Positions 50,117 through 58,485 of a DNA stretch of 64,000 bases are shown here, piece by piece. The stretch comes from an uncultured Clostridia bacterium. GTDB lineage: Bacteria; Bacillota; Clostridia; UBA1381. Within the stretch, counting starts at the first letter, position 1. Every line of letters starts with the position of its first letter. The notes under the pieces are model-generated. The model had not been told where the DNA came from. It saw only the letters and a program-made list of their open reading frames with translations, and did not search any database. The stretch lies in assembly GCA_934486735.1 (NCBI GenBank), contig CAKSQL010000002.1:105177-169176 (forward strand). Reading direction: 5' to 3'. A program made the translations under genes and the position numbers.

Positions 50117-53100
50117 GTGAAAAAAATATGTTTTTTACTCGCGGTCGTAATGGCACTCACCGCGGCTGCGCCGGCAGGACTTGCAAAGTCGGAGCTTTTG
50201 GAAGTATCAAGGTCGGACAAGACAATACTTTTAAGCGGCAGAGCGGCTGAGGACGAAAATGTAACGCTCAGATGTGCGTATCTCGGCGAGGAAAAGCCAA
50301 ACTTACCGGATGGTGCAGACGGATATCGGCTGACCGATGTCAGCGATATAAAATATTTCAACGTTGTCTCGGGCAATGCAAAAGGCGAATACTCCGCCTC
50401 GTTTGAAATGACGGATTACGGATATTATGTTGTGACCGCGGTATCGGAGGACGGCGAAAGGCAATCGCGGCTGTACCGATACAAAAAATTGTCTCAAGGC
50501 GCGGATATGCCCGGGGACACAAAGAGAAAATACAGCGATAAATCGAGAATTTTTGAAGCAGAAAATACAAAGCTTGTGCTTTTGAATATGACAAAGGACG
50601 AAACGGCGGTGATTCCATACTCCGACTGCGGCGTGTCCGACGGGGCGGCACTCGACGGATATGTGGAAAATATCGCCTCGAAGCTCCCGGAAAAGCTTGG
50701 TGGATATGTGACCGGTGCGGAGCTTTCGGACGGTGAATATAACGATATCATCGGCGCAGCGGATGAGGTCGGAATCTACGGAAACGGTCGGTGGCGCATT
50801 TTAAAAGCGGATGCGGACAGCCGCGACGCGGCAAAATATGAAAGCGGCGTGCTGAATAAGGGGGATGACGGACTTTCGGCAGAGAATCTTGTTATCTCGG
50901 ACAGCAGCGTGACAGCGTATGAAAAGAATTGCAAGGATGAAACAATTGCGGAATTTACAGCGCCGGAAACAGGCAGCTACAGCGTGAATTTGGGTCTGCA
51001 CGGTGCGGGAGAATTAAAAGCGAAGGTAACTGCGCTGATAGGAGAAAAGGTTTTTGACAATTACTCCTTGATAAGCACTTATTATAAAGGTGAGGAAATA
51101 AGCAAAACCGCCGAGGTGGATTTGTCGGCAGGGGACAGGATATTCCTGCACTTGTATCCGCCGATGGGCGAAGTCGGCATAGATTTTTCAATAAATTGCG
51201 GCGGCAAAAGCTATTCGCTGTCCGAGCTTGCCGGATATGAAAATATGTGCTGGACATCGGGAGTAAGCGAAAGCGGCAGATATGCCTACAGCCTGAACAG
51301 TGCAGATTTGGGAAAGGTATATAATGTATCGGAAAATGAAAGATTTTTTGTTCGTCCGATTGTGTATATCAATACCGAATATTTTAGGAATAACAAAATA
51401 AATATCAATACTGCCGGTGCGGATGTGCTTGCGGCGCTTAAAAAGAATTTTTCAAGAGACAGCCTGGGAATATACGACAAATTTGAGCTTAACACGATAT
51501 TCAACGAATACGGCGGATTTTCCTATGAATTTTTGGGATATACCGACGGCGGCGGAAACAGCGTGACCGAGCTTTCGAACGGTACGCTAAATACAAGTGT
51601 GCGGCTTAAAAATACAATGCGGCAAAGCAAGGATATCACTGTTCTGCTCGCGGCATATTCAAAGGACGGATATCTGCTTGCGGCAAATAAAAAGGATGTA
51701 AGCGTTCCCGGAAAAAAAGAGGAAAATGTATCTCTCGGCATAAATCTGACCGGTGTTTCGGCAGGAGCATATGCAAAGATATTTTTGTGGAGCTCGGCGG
51801 AGGAGATGATGCCGATATCCGAAATCAAATCAAGAGATAAGCTCATATCAAGGCTTGCCGATGCAATGGGTGCTGAGGAATGGAGCTTTTACACCCGACC
51901 TGTAGGAGGGCGCGATTTTTCGCAATACAGCGCTCAGACACCCTCGGGCAGTCTCAATATTCAGACCGCGTCAATACTGCCATGGGTGCAGTGGCGAAAG
52001 GGCAATGCCGACAATAAAGCATACATCCGTCCCGAAAAGACAGGCGAGCAGGTGATTGCATACACAGTTCCCCAAAGCGGAAACTGGAAGGTAGAACTCA
52101 CGTATAAAAATGTCGGCGTGGGCGAGACCTATGGCGGTGACGGCGGCAGCTTGTATCTGTCATATCTGCCAAAGGGTGACAATGACGATTCGAGAACGGT
52201 GAGAAGCCTGCATGTGAATGTAAGCTCAGAAACTCCGGCGGAAAATTCGTACAGTACAGTTATAGAAGCAAACGGCGGCGACAGGATAATGCTTGCAGCC
52301 AATGCAGGCACGGACGGCTACGGCGACTGCTGGGAGATAAACTATACAATCTCGGAGACGGATGAGACAGGAAAGAAAATCGGCGATGGGTACAAGACGG
52401 TTTTGCCGCAAGACGGAACAGGCAGCGCGTCAGCGGCGGCGATTGCGGATAACATTGTGTGGATTGGTGTGGACGGCAATTTCGGCGATTCGGATGCAAT
52501 GAAAACCAAAATAATGCATTTTAAAAAATTTGTTCCGAATCTCGGCGTTATTCTTATGTCAAACACACCGGATGAATATTGCAATGCAAAATTTTTTGAG
52601 GAGAACAATATTCCGGTAATCGTACAGTCCTACGGCGCAGGCTTTGAAAGCTATATAGCAAGCAATAACGCATGGGAGTGGGACTGGAATTCAATGGCGC
52701 TTGATTCGTCGCATTGGCAAGATATGTCGGGAACGGCGCATGCGTTTGCTCTGCCGCATTATGCCACGAAAGAAGTCTTTTCAAGATTAGTAAAGGCTGC
52801 TGCGACAAACGGGTATTCCGGTTTCGGATTCCCCGATTATGTCTGGATGTGGGGCGCGAGAGGAATAAGCGGATATAACCCCGAGACAATCAAGGCGTTC
52901 CGCGACAACCTTTCGGAGCGCGATTCGGGACTTTTGTGCGATGACGGGGTGTGGTATTTCCATGACTACTATCGCTATTACACCGGCAGCAGCACACTGA
53001 TTCTGCCATCGGATGTCGGATTGGATTCATGGGAGGAGTATACTCCGCTGTCGCAGAGCAAAAACACCGAGCTTAACAATGCAGGGACAAACACCGATAC

Positions 53101-54646
53101 ATATTGGGCGCTGTTCGACATGCTCTGTCATTATGAATGGCTCAAATTCGCACAGTATATATCGAATGTTTCGGCACAAAACGGCGGCATTACGCAGATT
53201 ATGATTAACCCGGAATACTACCCGGACGGCGTGGACTATGTATTCTTGAACAAGCTGAAAAGTGTGTACATGACCGAGGACGAGTATTTCGGAAATACAG
53301 ATTATCTTGACGGAGCATATTTTCGCTCGGGATATTTGACAAAGGGCGATACCAAAACCGGCGGCGTTATGGAAGCCGGCGGCGGAGGAAACGGCGGCGC
53401 TTATTACACAAACGAAATTGCATATCTGACAGCGTTCGAACTGGGAATGCTGAAGAATATCGACCACCTCGAGGCGGACTTTATGTATCAGAACAGCGGA
53501 TTTTCCGCCGAGCGCGACGGGCAGATAATGTCGTACGCAAAGGGCTTTTCCGATGCAAAAACATTGAATTTTGACAGGAATGCCGCCGATTTTACGGTGG
53601 TAAGTTCAAGAAACCAGTCAAGACCCTGGGCGGAAAATGCGGAGTGGAGACCATGGAGTCTGAGACTCGGCTATGATAACAATATCGATTTTTATTTGGC
53701 AAAGCTGGGTTACAATTTCGACGGAATCTCACAGGAGGGGATAGACAGCGCCTGCAGCGATGTTATAGTATTCTCGCCGCACAAGGTTACACAAAGCGCA
53801 TGGAACAAGCTTGTCAAAAAGGTGAAGTCGGGCAAGACGGGAATAATAAGCGCGCTGCGGCTTAAAAAGGCTGTCAATGACAAAATGCAGAATGTCGCAT
53901 TTTCCGACATTGCTCCCGAGTACAGCTACAGCGTAAAGGACATTGGACTTGCAGGAAATGTAATAGATAAAAGCGGAAACAATGTCACGACCGAGAAGAT
54001 AAAGATAAGCGGCGGCATTGCAACTGCTCTGCCGGGAGACGAAACACTTCTGAGTTTTAAGACGCTTACAAAAGCCTATCCGATTTTGGTAAAAAGACAG
54101 GTGTCGGACGGGGAAATGTATATTCTCCTATTTGATGACAGCGCAAATTACGAAATTGCCAATACCGTCTATAAATATCTTTTTGACGGTCTCGGAATAA
54201 AGCCAAGCTTTGTGAGTGTTGAAAACAGCGGCACTCTGACCGACGGCTTCACCGCGACCGACAGCTATAACGCTTCGGTGGCAGCTGATTTGGGAGCGTC
54301 GGCAAGGATTTATCAAAGCGGCGAGCTGACCGCGGTCGGAATACAAAACTCGCTTGCAAGAAGAAATGCAAGCTCAAGCCTGACATCGACCGGCGCATGC
54401 GCACCTTATGAAATCTTGGGCAGAACGGAGATAAAGGCGCTTATGCAGCCGAACAGGGAGTATAAGTACATCGCCGTTCCGTCAATGCAGTCGGGAAGTG
54501 TAGCGGCGGACAGTGACGGATATGTGTCCCTGTCCTTTGAAAATACTTCGCACGAAATATTCTTCATGCTGCCAAAGGAAAGCACACGCGGCTTTGATGA
54601 TATAACAAAAATGCAAAGTGATTGGAAGAAGGCTTTGGAGTTCTGA
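50117..54646 (+). CDS. Secreted multi-module protein with the same putative hydrolase-like core (about 1509 aa)
   Basis: GTG 50117 follows AAGAGGTAC; the in-frame ATG at 50093 lies too close to the terminator. Signal peptide (1-24). Beta domain (about 25-125) like that of the 39533 gene; a module of the beta-sandwich type (about 240-390); a module ending AKIFLWSSAEEMMPIS (about 495-580), like the end of the S8 protease; the clear shared module (about 590-775); then the core (about 785-1290) and tail. Core residues match the paralogue: FGFPDYVWMWG with Asp907, GYNPETIKAFR, GVMEAGGGG with Glu1086 and HLEADF with Glu1119/Asp1121. It has no SLH domain, so it is either released or held through other modules. 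Confidence 0.75.
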   Translation: MKKICFLLAVVMALTAAAPAGLAKSELLEVSRSDKTILLSGRAAEDENVTLRCAYLGEEKPNLPDGADGYRLTDVSDIKYFNVVSGNAKGEYSASFEMTDYGYYVVTAVSEDGERQSRLYRYKKLSQGADMPGDTKRKYSDKSRIFEAENTKLVLLNMTKDETAVIPYSDCGVSDGAALDGYVENIASKLPEKLGGYVTGAELSDGEYNDIIGAADEVGIYGNGRWRILKADADSRDAAKYESGVLNKGDDGLSAENLVISDSSVTAYEKNCKDETIAEFTAPETGSYSVNLGLHGAGELKAKVTALIGEKVFDNYSLISTYYKGEEISKTAEVDLSAGDRIFLHLYPPMGEVGIDFSINCGGKSYSLSELAGYENMCWTSGVSESGRYAYSLNSADLGKVYNVSENERFFVRPIVYINTEYFRNNKININTAGADVLAALKKNFSRDSLGIYDKFELNTIFNEYGGFSYEFLGYTDGGGNSVTELSNGTLNTSVRLKNTMRQSKDITVLLAAYSKDGYLLAANKKDVSVPGKKEENVSLGINLTGVSAGAYAKIFLWSSAEEMMPISEIKSRDKLISRLADAMGAEEWSFYTRPVGGRDFSQYSAQTPSGSLNIQTASILPWVQWRKGNADNKAYIRPEKTGEQVIAYTVPQSGNWKVELTYKNVGVGETYGGDGGSLYLSYLPKGDNDDSRTVRSLHVNVSSETPAENSYSTVIEANGGDRIMLAANAGTDGYGDCWEINYTISETDETGKKIGDGYKTVLPQDGTGSASAAAIADNIVWIGVDGNFGDSDAMKTKIMHFKKFVPNLGVILMSNTPDEYCNAKFFEENNIPVIVQSYGAGFESYIASNNAWEWDWNSMALDSSHWQDMSGTAHAFALPHYATKEVFSRLVKAAATNGYSGFGFPDYVWMWGARGISGYNPETIKAFRDNLSERDSGLLCDDGVWYFHDYYRYYTGSSTLILPSDVGLDSWEEYTPLSQSKNTELNNAGTNTDTYWALFDMLCHYEWLKFAQYISNVSAQNGGITQIMINPEYYPDGVDYVFLNKLKSVYMTEDEYFGNTDYLDGAYFRSGYLTKGDTKTGGVMEAGGGGNGGAYYTNEIAYLTAFELGMLKNIDHLEADFMYQNSGFSAERDGQIMSYAKGFSDAKTLNFDRNAADFTVVSSRNQSRPWAENAEWRPWSLRLGYDNNIDFYLAKLGYNFDGISQEGIDSACSDVIVFSPHKVTQSAWNKLVKKVKSGKTGIISALRLKKAVNDKMQNVAFSDIAPEYSYSVKDIGLAGNVIDKSGNNVTTEKIKISGGIATALPGDETLLSFKTLTKAYPILVKRQVSDGEMYILLFDDSANYEIANTVYKYLFDGLGIKPSFVSVENSGTLTDGFTATDSYNASVAADLGASARIYQSGELTAVGIQNSLARRNASSSLTSTGACAPYEILGRTEIKALMQPNREYKYIAVPSMQSGSVAADSDGYVSLSFENTSHEIFFMLPKESTRGFDDITKMQSDWKKALEF

Positions 54647-54711
54647 AAAAATTTGAAATTCGGGGCATTAATAATATAAAAACAAAACGAACCGCGACAA
54701 AGATAAAAATT

Positions 54712-54749
54712 AAAACAAGGACACAAAATATATTTTGTGTCCTTGTTTT
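54712..54749. terminator. Bidirectional terminator, perfect 19-bp palindrome
   Basis: AAAACAAGGACACAAAATA is followed immediately by its exact reverse complement, with T or A runs outside. It ends the surface-protein locus and, on the minus strand, the exonuclease gene. Confidence 0.9.
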
Positions 54750-54808
54750 TAATATTTCAAAAATCCGTGTTATTATCATGTTCGCAGATGGGTCTTTAAT
54801 CAAAGCTT

Positions 54809-55438
54809 TTAAGATTTTTGAGCGGTATAGACTTCTCTGTGCGACTTGCTCTTTTTGGATTTTGTGCAGGGAACATAGCAGCCGGGGAACAGTTTGCCCA
54901 CGCCGATGTCAAACTTCTTTTCAATATCTTCAAGTGAATCAAGCTCAAAATCGCGCATAATGCGCAGCAGAACTTCGGCACACATATACGCATCGTCACC
55001 CGCGTGGTGGTGATTGAAGCTGAGTCCCAAAGAATCTGCCAGTGCGTTCAGCTTGTGGCTGGGCAGATCGGGATACGCCTTTTGCGAAAGCTTGACGGTG
55101 CATATGTAGTCAAAAGTCGGATATTCCAGCTCAAAGTGATCCAGTGTCGCACGCAGAGCGCCGACATCAAAAACCGCATTATGAGCCACAACAACGGTAT
55201 TCTCGATTACCGGATGAATCTTTTCCCAAATGTCGCAGAATTTTGGCTTGTCCCGAACCATATCGGGAGTTATCCCATGAATAAGAATGTTGTAATCCTT
55301 AAATTCGAACGGGTCGGGGCGAATCAGTATCTCGGTCGTGTCGATAACACGATCGTCCTTTACAGAACAGATTCCCATGCTGCATATGCTGTTTGGGGAA
55401 GATGTTGCCGTCTCAAAGTCTATTGAAACAAAATCCAT
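54809..55438 (-). CDS. DnaQ-like 3-5 exonuclease (DEDDh family)
   Basis: About 209 aa from ATG 55438 (AAAGGC upstream). The three exonuclease motifs are clear: VSIDFETATSS (Exo I, residues 4-8), VVAHNAVFDVGAL (Exo II) and HHAGDDAYMCAEV (Exo III, with the His of the DEDDh class). It resembles the proofreading domain of PolC and DNA polymerase III epsilon, but stands alone, as do many small repair or RNA-trimming exonucleases. The C-terminal Lys-rich tail is unusual but short. It is next to glmM on the same strand, separated by 107 nt. Confidence 0.9.
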   Translation of the reverse strand: MDFVSIDFETATSSPNSICSMGICSVKDDRVIDTTEILIRPDPFEFKDYNILIHGITPDMVRDKPKFCDIWEKIHPVIENTVVVAHNAVFDVGALRATLDHFELEYPTFDYICTVKLSQKAYPDLPSHKLNALADSLGLSFNHHHAGDDAYMCAEVLLRIMRDFELDSLEDIEKKFDIGVGKLFPGCYVPCTKSKKSKSHREVYTAQKS

Positions 55439-55545
55439 TGTATAACGTTGCCTTTCTGCCCACAAATGTTTGCTATGATGCCTTATCGTGGGCGGATAAG
55501 GCTGTTTTGAAATCCGCAGACCCTGCCAAAAGGCAAGGTTCAATT

Positions 55546-56895
55546 TCAGCCGCAGATTTTTTCGATAAGAGCGGCAAGCTCGGCGGCTTTTTTGCCTATA
55601 TATTCGCGATCCTTGCCCTCGATCATAACTCTCACAAGCGGCTCTGTTCCGGACGGGCGGATCAGAACTCTGCCCTCGCCGGCAAACTCTTTTTCCAGTT
55701 CGGAAATTGCGCTGCTGATTTCATCAAAGTTCATGTAGTCGGCTTTGTGCTCGGTCTTGATTTTCGCATTGCAGAGCACCTGCGGCAGAACATTTACGAT
55801 TTTTGCAAGCTCGGATGCCTTTTTGCCTGTCTTTTTGAGTACCGACAGAAACTGGAGCGCGCTCACCAAGCCGTCGCCGGTGGTATTGTGCTCCAAAAAG
55901 ATTATGTGTCCCGACTGCTCGCCGCCCAAAACATAGCCCTTGTCCAGCATTTCCTCAAGAACGTAGCGGTCGCCGACTTTTGTTTTCGGAATATTTATGC
56001 CAAGTTTTTCGCCGGCGATAAACAGACCGAGATTGCTCATAACGGTTGCGACAAGTGTGTTTTGGCTCAGTTTGCCCTCCTGCATAAGCTGGTTGGCGCA
56101 GACAGCCATGATTTGGTCGCCGTCTATTATATTTCCGTTTTCGTCAACTGCGAGCATGCGGTCGGCATCGCCATCGAATGCAAGACCGACATCCGCACCG
56201 ATGGAAGAAACATATGCACAAAGGCTTTCCATGTGAGTGGAGCCGCACTTATAATTGATATTTACTCCGTCGGGAGTATTGTGAATTGCCTCGACATTTG
56301 CGCCGAGCTTGTTGAGAGCCTTGAATGCCGTCTGGTAACTTGCACCGTTGGCACAGTCTATCGCTATTTTCAGTCCGTCGAGACGTACATCTATAGTAGA
56401 AATTGCAAATTTAACATAGTCCTCAACAGCGTTGTGGTTGGTTGCGACATAGCCGACAGCCCCATGAGTGGGGAGGTCGGTGATTGTTTTTCTGCCCTCG
56501 ATGTAGTCTTCAATTTCGTTCTCGATTTCATCGCTCAGCTTGTACCCCTGATTGTTGAAGAACTTGATTCCGTTGTATTCGCACGGATTGTGCGATGCGG
56601 ATATCACAACGCCTGCATCGGCATCGTAAAGACGCGTGAGATATGCAACTGCCGGAGTGGGAATCACACCGAGAGAAATTACCTTTGCGCCGACCGAACA
56701 CAATCCGGCGGTAAGAGCCGCCTCCAGCATGTCGCCGGATTTTCTTGTGTCCTTGCCTATGAGTATGCGCGGACGTCTTTTAGCTGTTTTTGTAAGAACA
56801 TAAGCGCCGCTTTGCCCCGTTTTAAAGGCAAGCGATGCCGTAAGCTCGGTGTTGGCAATTCCGCGTATGCCATCAGTTCCGAAAAGTTTTCCCAT
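55546..56895 (-). CDS. glmM: Phosphoglucosamine mutase
   Basis: Interconverts glucosamine-6-phosphate and glucosamine-1-phosphate for UDP-GlcNAc synthesis. The 449-aa product starts MGKLFGTDGIRGIAN at ATG 56895 (AAAGGATT upstream). It has the phosphoserine loop VVISASHNPCEYNGIKF (Ser about 100), the Mg-binding DGDADR (about 240), the sugar loop GGEQSGHIIF and the phosphate-binding end IRPSGTEPLVRV. Length and motifs are standard. An antisense reading frame of 500 codons crosses it and is not a gene. Confidence 0.96.
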   Translation of the reverse strand: MGKLFGTDGIRGIANTELTASLAFKTGQSGAYVLTKTAKRRPRILIGKDTRKSGDMLEAALTAGLCSVGAKVISLGVIPTPAVAYLTRLYDADAGVVISASHNPCEYNGIKFFNNQGYKLSDEIENEIEDYIEGRKTITDLPTHGAVGYVATNHNAVEDYVKFAISTIDVRLDGLKIAIDCANGASYQTAFKALNKLGANVEAIHNTPDGVNINYKCGSTHMESLCAYVSSIGADVGLAFDGDADRMLAVDENGNIIDGDQIMAVCANQLMQEGKLSQNTLVATVMSNLGLFIAGEKLGINIPKTKVGDRYVLEEMLDKGYVLGGEQSGHIIFLEHNTTGDGLVSALQFLSVLKKTGKKASELAKIVNVLPQVLCNAKIKTEHKADYMNFDEISSAISELEKEFAGEGRVLIRPSGTEPLVRVMIEGKDREYIGKKAAELAALIEKICG

Positions 56896-56951
56896 ATTTT
56901 TTTCAATCCTTTCCATACATTTAATGTACATATTAGATTATACAACATATT

Positions 56952-57179
56952 GTGGAAAATGTCAAATGGTTATTGATATTTTGTGAGAGTTTTATATCAT
57001 GGAAAAAAATACAATTTACCTTTAGCGGTCTGAATCAGCTGAAAACACGTTCGGTTTGCTCAGGAAACACGCTTTGCTATACCGAAAATTATCCTTACAG
57101 TCTCGGGTCGGGTTATAGTATTATCACCAAGACCACCGCGGCTGAAGGAGTGACCACCGCAACGGTTAAAGAATATTAA
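56952..57179 (+). other. Decayed coding fragment upstream of the ABC-permease remnant
   Basis: A reading frame of about 75 codons, open to TAA 57177-57179, which overlaps the next ATG as TAATG. Residues such as GSGYSIITKTTAAEG faintly recall the C-terminal ATP-binding part of a histidine kinase, but the match is too weak to assert. It is too short for a full gene and has no good ribosome site. Probably the tail of a former gene coupled to the permease. Confidence 0.4.
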
Positions 57180-57464
57180 TGTATAAAGTTCGCAGCGGAA
57201 AAACTATTCGGAAAATTGCGTTCGGGACATTTAAGTATAACAAGACGCGGAACATAATCGGAATTTTTGCAATTTGTCTTACGGCAGTTTTGTTCACTTC
57301 TGTTTTCAGCATCGGCATGAGTGCGTTAAATTCCTTGCAGCAGACAACGATGCCTCAGGTCGAAACCGAGGCCGCATGCCTGGTTTAAATATCTGACAAT
57401 GCCGCAGTACGAAACTTTGAAAAATGACCCAAAATTAAACATCAACATTTATGACAAAAATTAA
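57179..57464 (+). pseudogene. ABC transporter permease (FtsX/MacB-like), truncated and frameshifted
   Basis: Starts at ATG 57179 with a basic N terminus and one membrane helix (RNIIGIFAICLTAVLFTSVFS), the usual opening of FtsX-type permeases, followed by ALNSLQQTTMPQV. At about 57375 the frame breaks and the next frame reads FKYLTMPQYETLKNDPKLN, the start of the periplasmic domain, before stopping at 57462-57464. Intact members are 400-900 aa, so only about 95 codons survive. The ATPase and the rest of the permease are absent. Confidence 0.7.
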
Positions 57465-57497
57465 TGACCGGAAACTATATCTTGGTTTCCGGTCATT
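57463..57497 (-). terminator. Terminator of the perR-rbr-rubredoxin operon
   Basis: AATGACCGGAAAC pairs with GTTTCCGGTCATT across a 9-nt loop. On the minus strand the stem is followed by AATTTTTG. It is 43 nt beyond the rubredoxin stop and also overlaps the end of the broken permease. Confidence 0.8.
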
Positions 57498-57539
57498 GTA
57501 ATTTGAGTTAAATTTAGGATTTCAAAAGCATATATTGCT

Positions 57540-57695
57540 TTATTCTTCGTCAAATGCGTCCTTGCCCAAACCACATACGGGGCAGACCCAATCTTCGGGA
57601 ACATCCTCCCAGGCAGTACCCGGTGCTATACCGTTTTCGGGATCGCCAAGTTCCGGGTCGTAGACATATCCGCATGGACATACATATTTTTTCAT
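57540..57695 (-). CDS. Rubredoxin
   Basis: One-iron electron carrier of 51 aa. It has both CxxC-type ligand pairs, CPCGY (residues 6-10) and CPVCGLGKDAF (38-48), with YDPELGDPENGIAPGTAWED and VPEDWVCP between, as in classical rubredoxins. The first pair is CxC rather than the usual CxxCG, since only one residue lies between Cys6 and Cys8; this is an odd detail that may reflect a one-residue deletion or a real variant. Ribosome site AAGGAGC before ATG 57695. Last gene of the oxygen-defence operon; it probably feeds electrons to the rubrerythrin. Confidence 0.88.
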   Translation of the reverse strand: MKKYVCPCGYVYDPELGDPENGIAPGTAWEDVPEDWVCPVCGLGKDAFDEE

Positions 57696-57709
57696 ATTAA
57701 AGCTCCTTT

Positions 57710-57904
57710 TTACTTGTTCATAATTTGAGAAATTGTGTCCATAATTTTATTATGGCAGCCGCCGCAGCCGGTTGAACATTTCGTTATTTTTTGAACATCT
57801 TCAAAAGCTTTTTCAACATTCTCAAACTTCACTTCGCGGTGAAGTGCGTTTTCAACGTCTGCGTAGGTCACTTTTTTACAGTTGCAAATAGTGTAGTTTT
57901 CCAT
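57710..57904 (-). CDS. BFD-like [2Fe-2S]-binding protein
   Basis: 64 aa with CNCKKVT near the N terminus and CSTGCGGC near residue 43-50, the four-cysteine pattern of bacterioferritin-associated ferredoxin and NifU/NirB small domains. It lies between rubrerythrin (3 nt away) and rubredoxin in the PerR operon, so an electron-transfer or iron-handling role in peroxide defence is inferred. Confidence 0.85.
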   Translation of the reverse strand: MENYTICNCKKVTYADVENALHREVKFENVEKAFEDVQKITKCSTGCGGCHNKIMDTISQIMNK

Positions 57905-57906
57905 GA

Positions 57907-58461
57907 TTATTCACCAAAATATCTCTTGAGCATACCCTCAAAGCCTTTTCCGTGTCTTGCCTCGTCCTTTGCCATTTCATGAACTGTATCATGGATTGCA
58001 TCGTAACCCAATTCCTTTGCGCGTTTTGCAAGCTCCAGTTTACCTGCGGTTGCTCCGCATTCAGCTTCCGCTCTCATCTTCACATTTGTCTTTGTGCAGG
58101 GAACAACAACCTCGCCCAACAGCTCGGCAAATTTTGCTGCATGCTCTGCTTCCTCCAATGCGGCTCTCATATAAAATTCGCCGATTTCCGGATAGCCTTC
58201 GCGGATTGCCTGGCGGCTCATTGCGATATACATTCCGACTTCGGTGCATTCGCCTTCAAAATTAGCCTTAAGACCTTCATAAACCTCGCTGTCGATTTTA
58301 TCCTTTGCGCCGACGCCGATTACATGCTCACAAACGAAGTTAAGACCTGCATCATCCATAACTGTAAACTTTGAACCGGGAACGCCGCACTGAGGACATT
58401 TCTCCGGAGCTGAATCTCCCTCATAAACATAGCCGCATACCGGACATACAAATTTTTTCAT
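57907..58461 (-). CDS. Reverse rubrerythrin
   Basis: Peroxide and oxygen reductase of 184 aa. The N-terminal rubredoxin-like domain (CPVCGYVYEG, then CPQCGVPGSKF) precedes the four-helix diiron domain with FEGECTEVGMYIAMSRQA and EEAEHAAKFAELLGE, ending EMAKDEARHGKGFEGML. This order is reversed from classical rubrerythrin and matches the clostridial enzymes that give NADH-dependent H2O2 and O2 reduction with rubredoxin. AGGAGG precedes ATG 58461. Next to perR and bfd. Confidence 0.93.
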   Translation of the reverse strand: MKKFVCPVCGYVYEGDSAPEKCPQCGVPGSKFTVMDDAGLNFVCEHVIGVGAKDKIDSEVYEGLKANFEGECTEVGMYIAMSRQAIREGYPEIGEFYMRAALEEAEHAAKFAELLGEVVVPCTKTNVKMRAEAECGATAGKLELAKRAKELGYDAIHDTVHEMAKDEARHGKGFEGMLKRYFGE

Positions 58462-58485
58462 AGTAATTTCCTCCTGATTTTTTAA

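Noticed and set aside
55393..56976. Plus-strand reading frame of 527 codons opposite glmM
   Set aside because: It is exactly antisense to a well-conserved glmM, has Cys/Ile-rich composition without family motifs, and lacks a ribosome site. GC-skewed codon use of the real gene explains the open frame.
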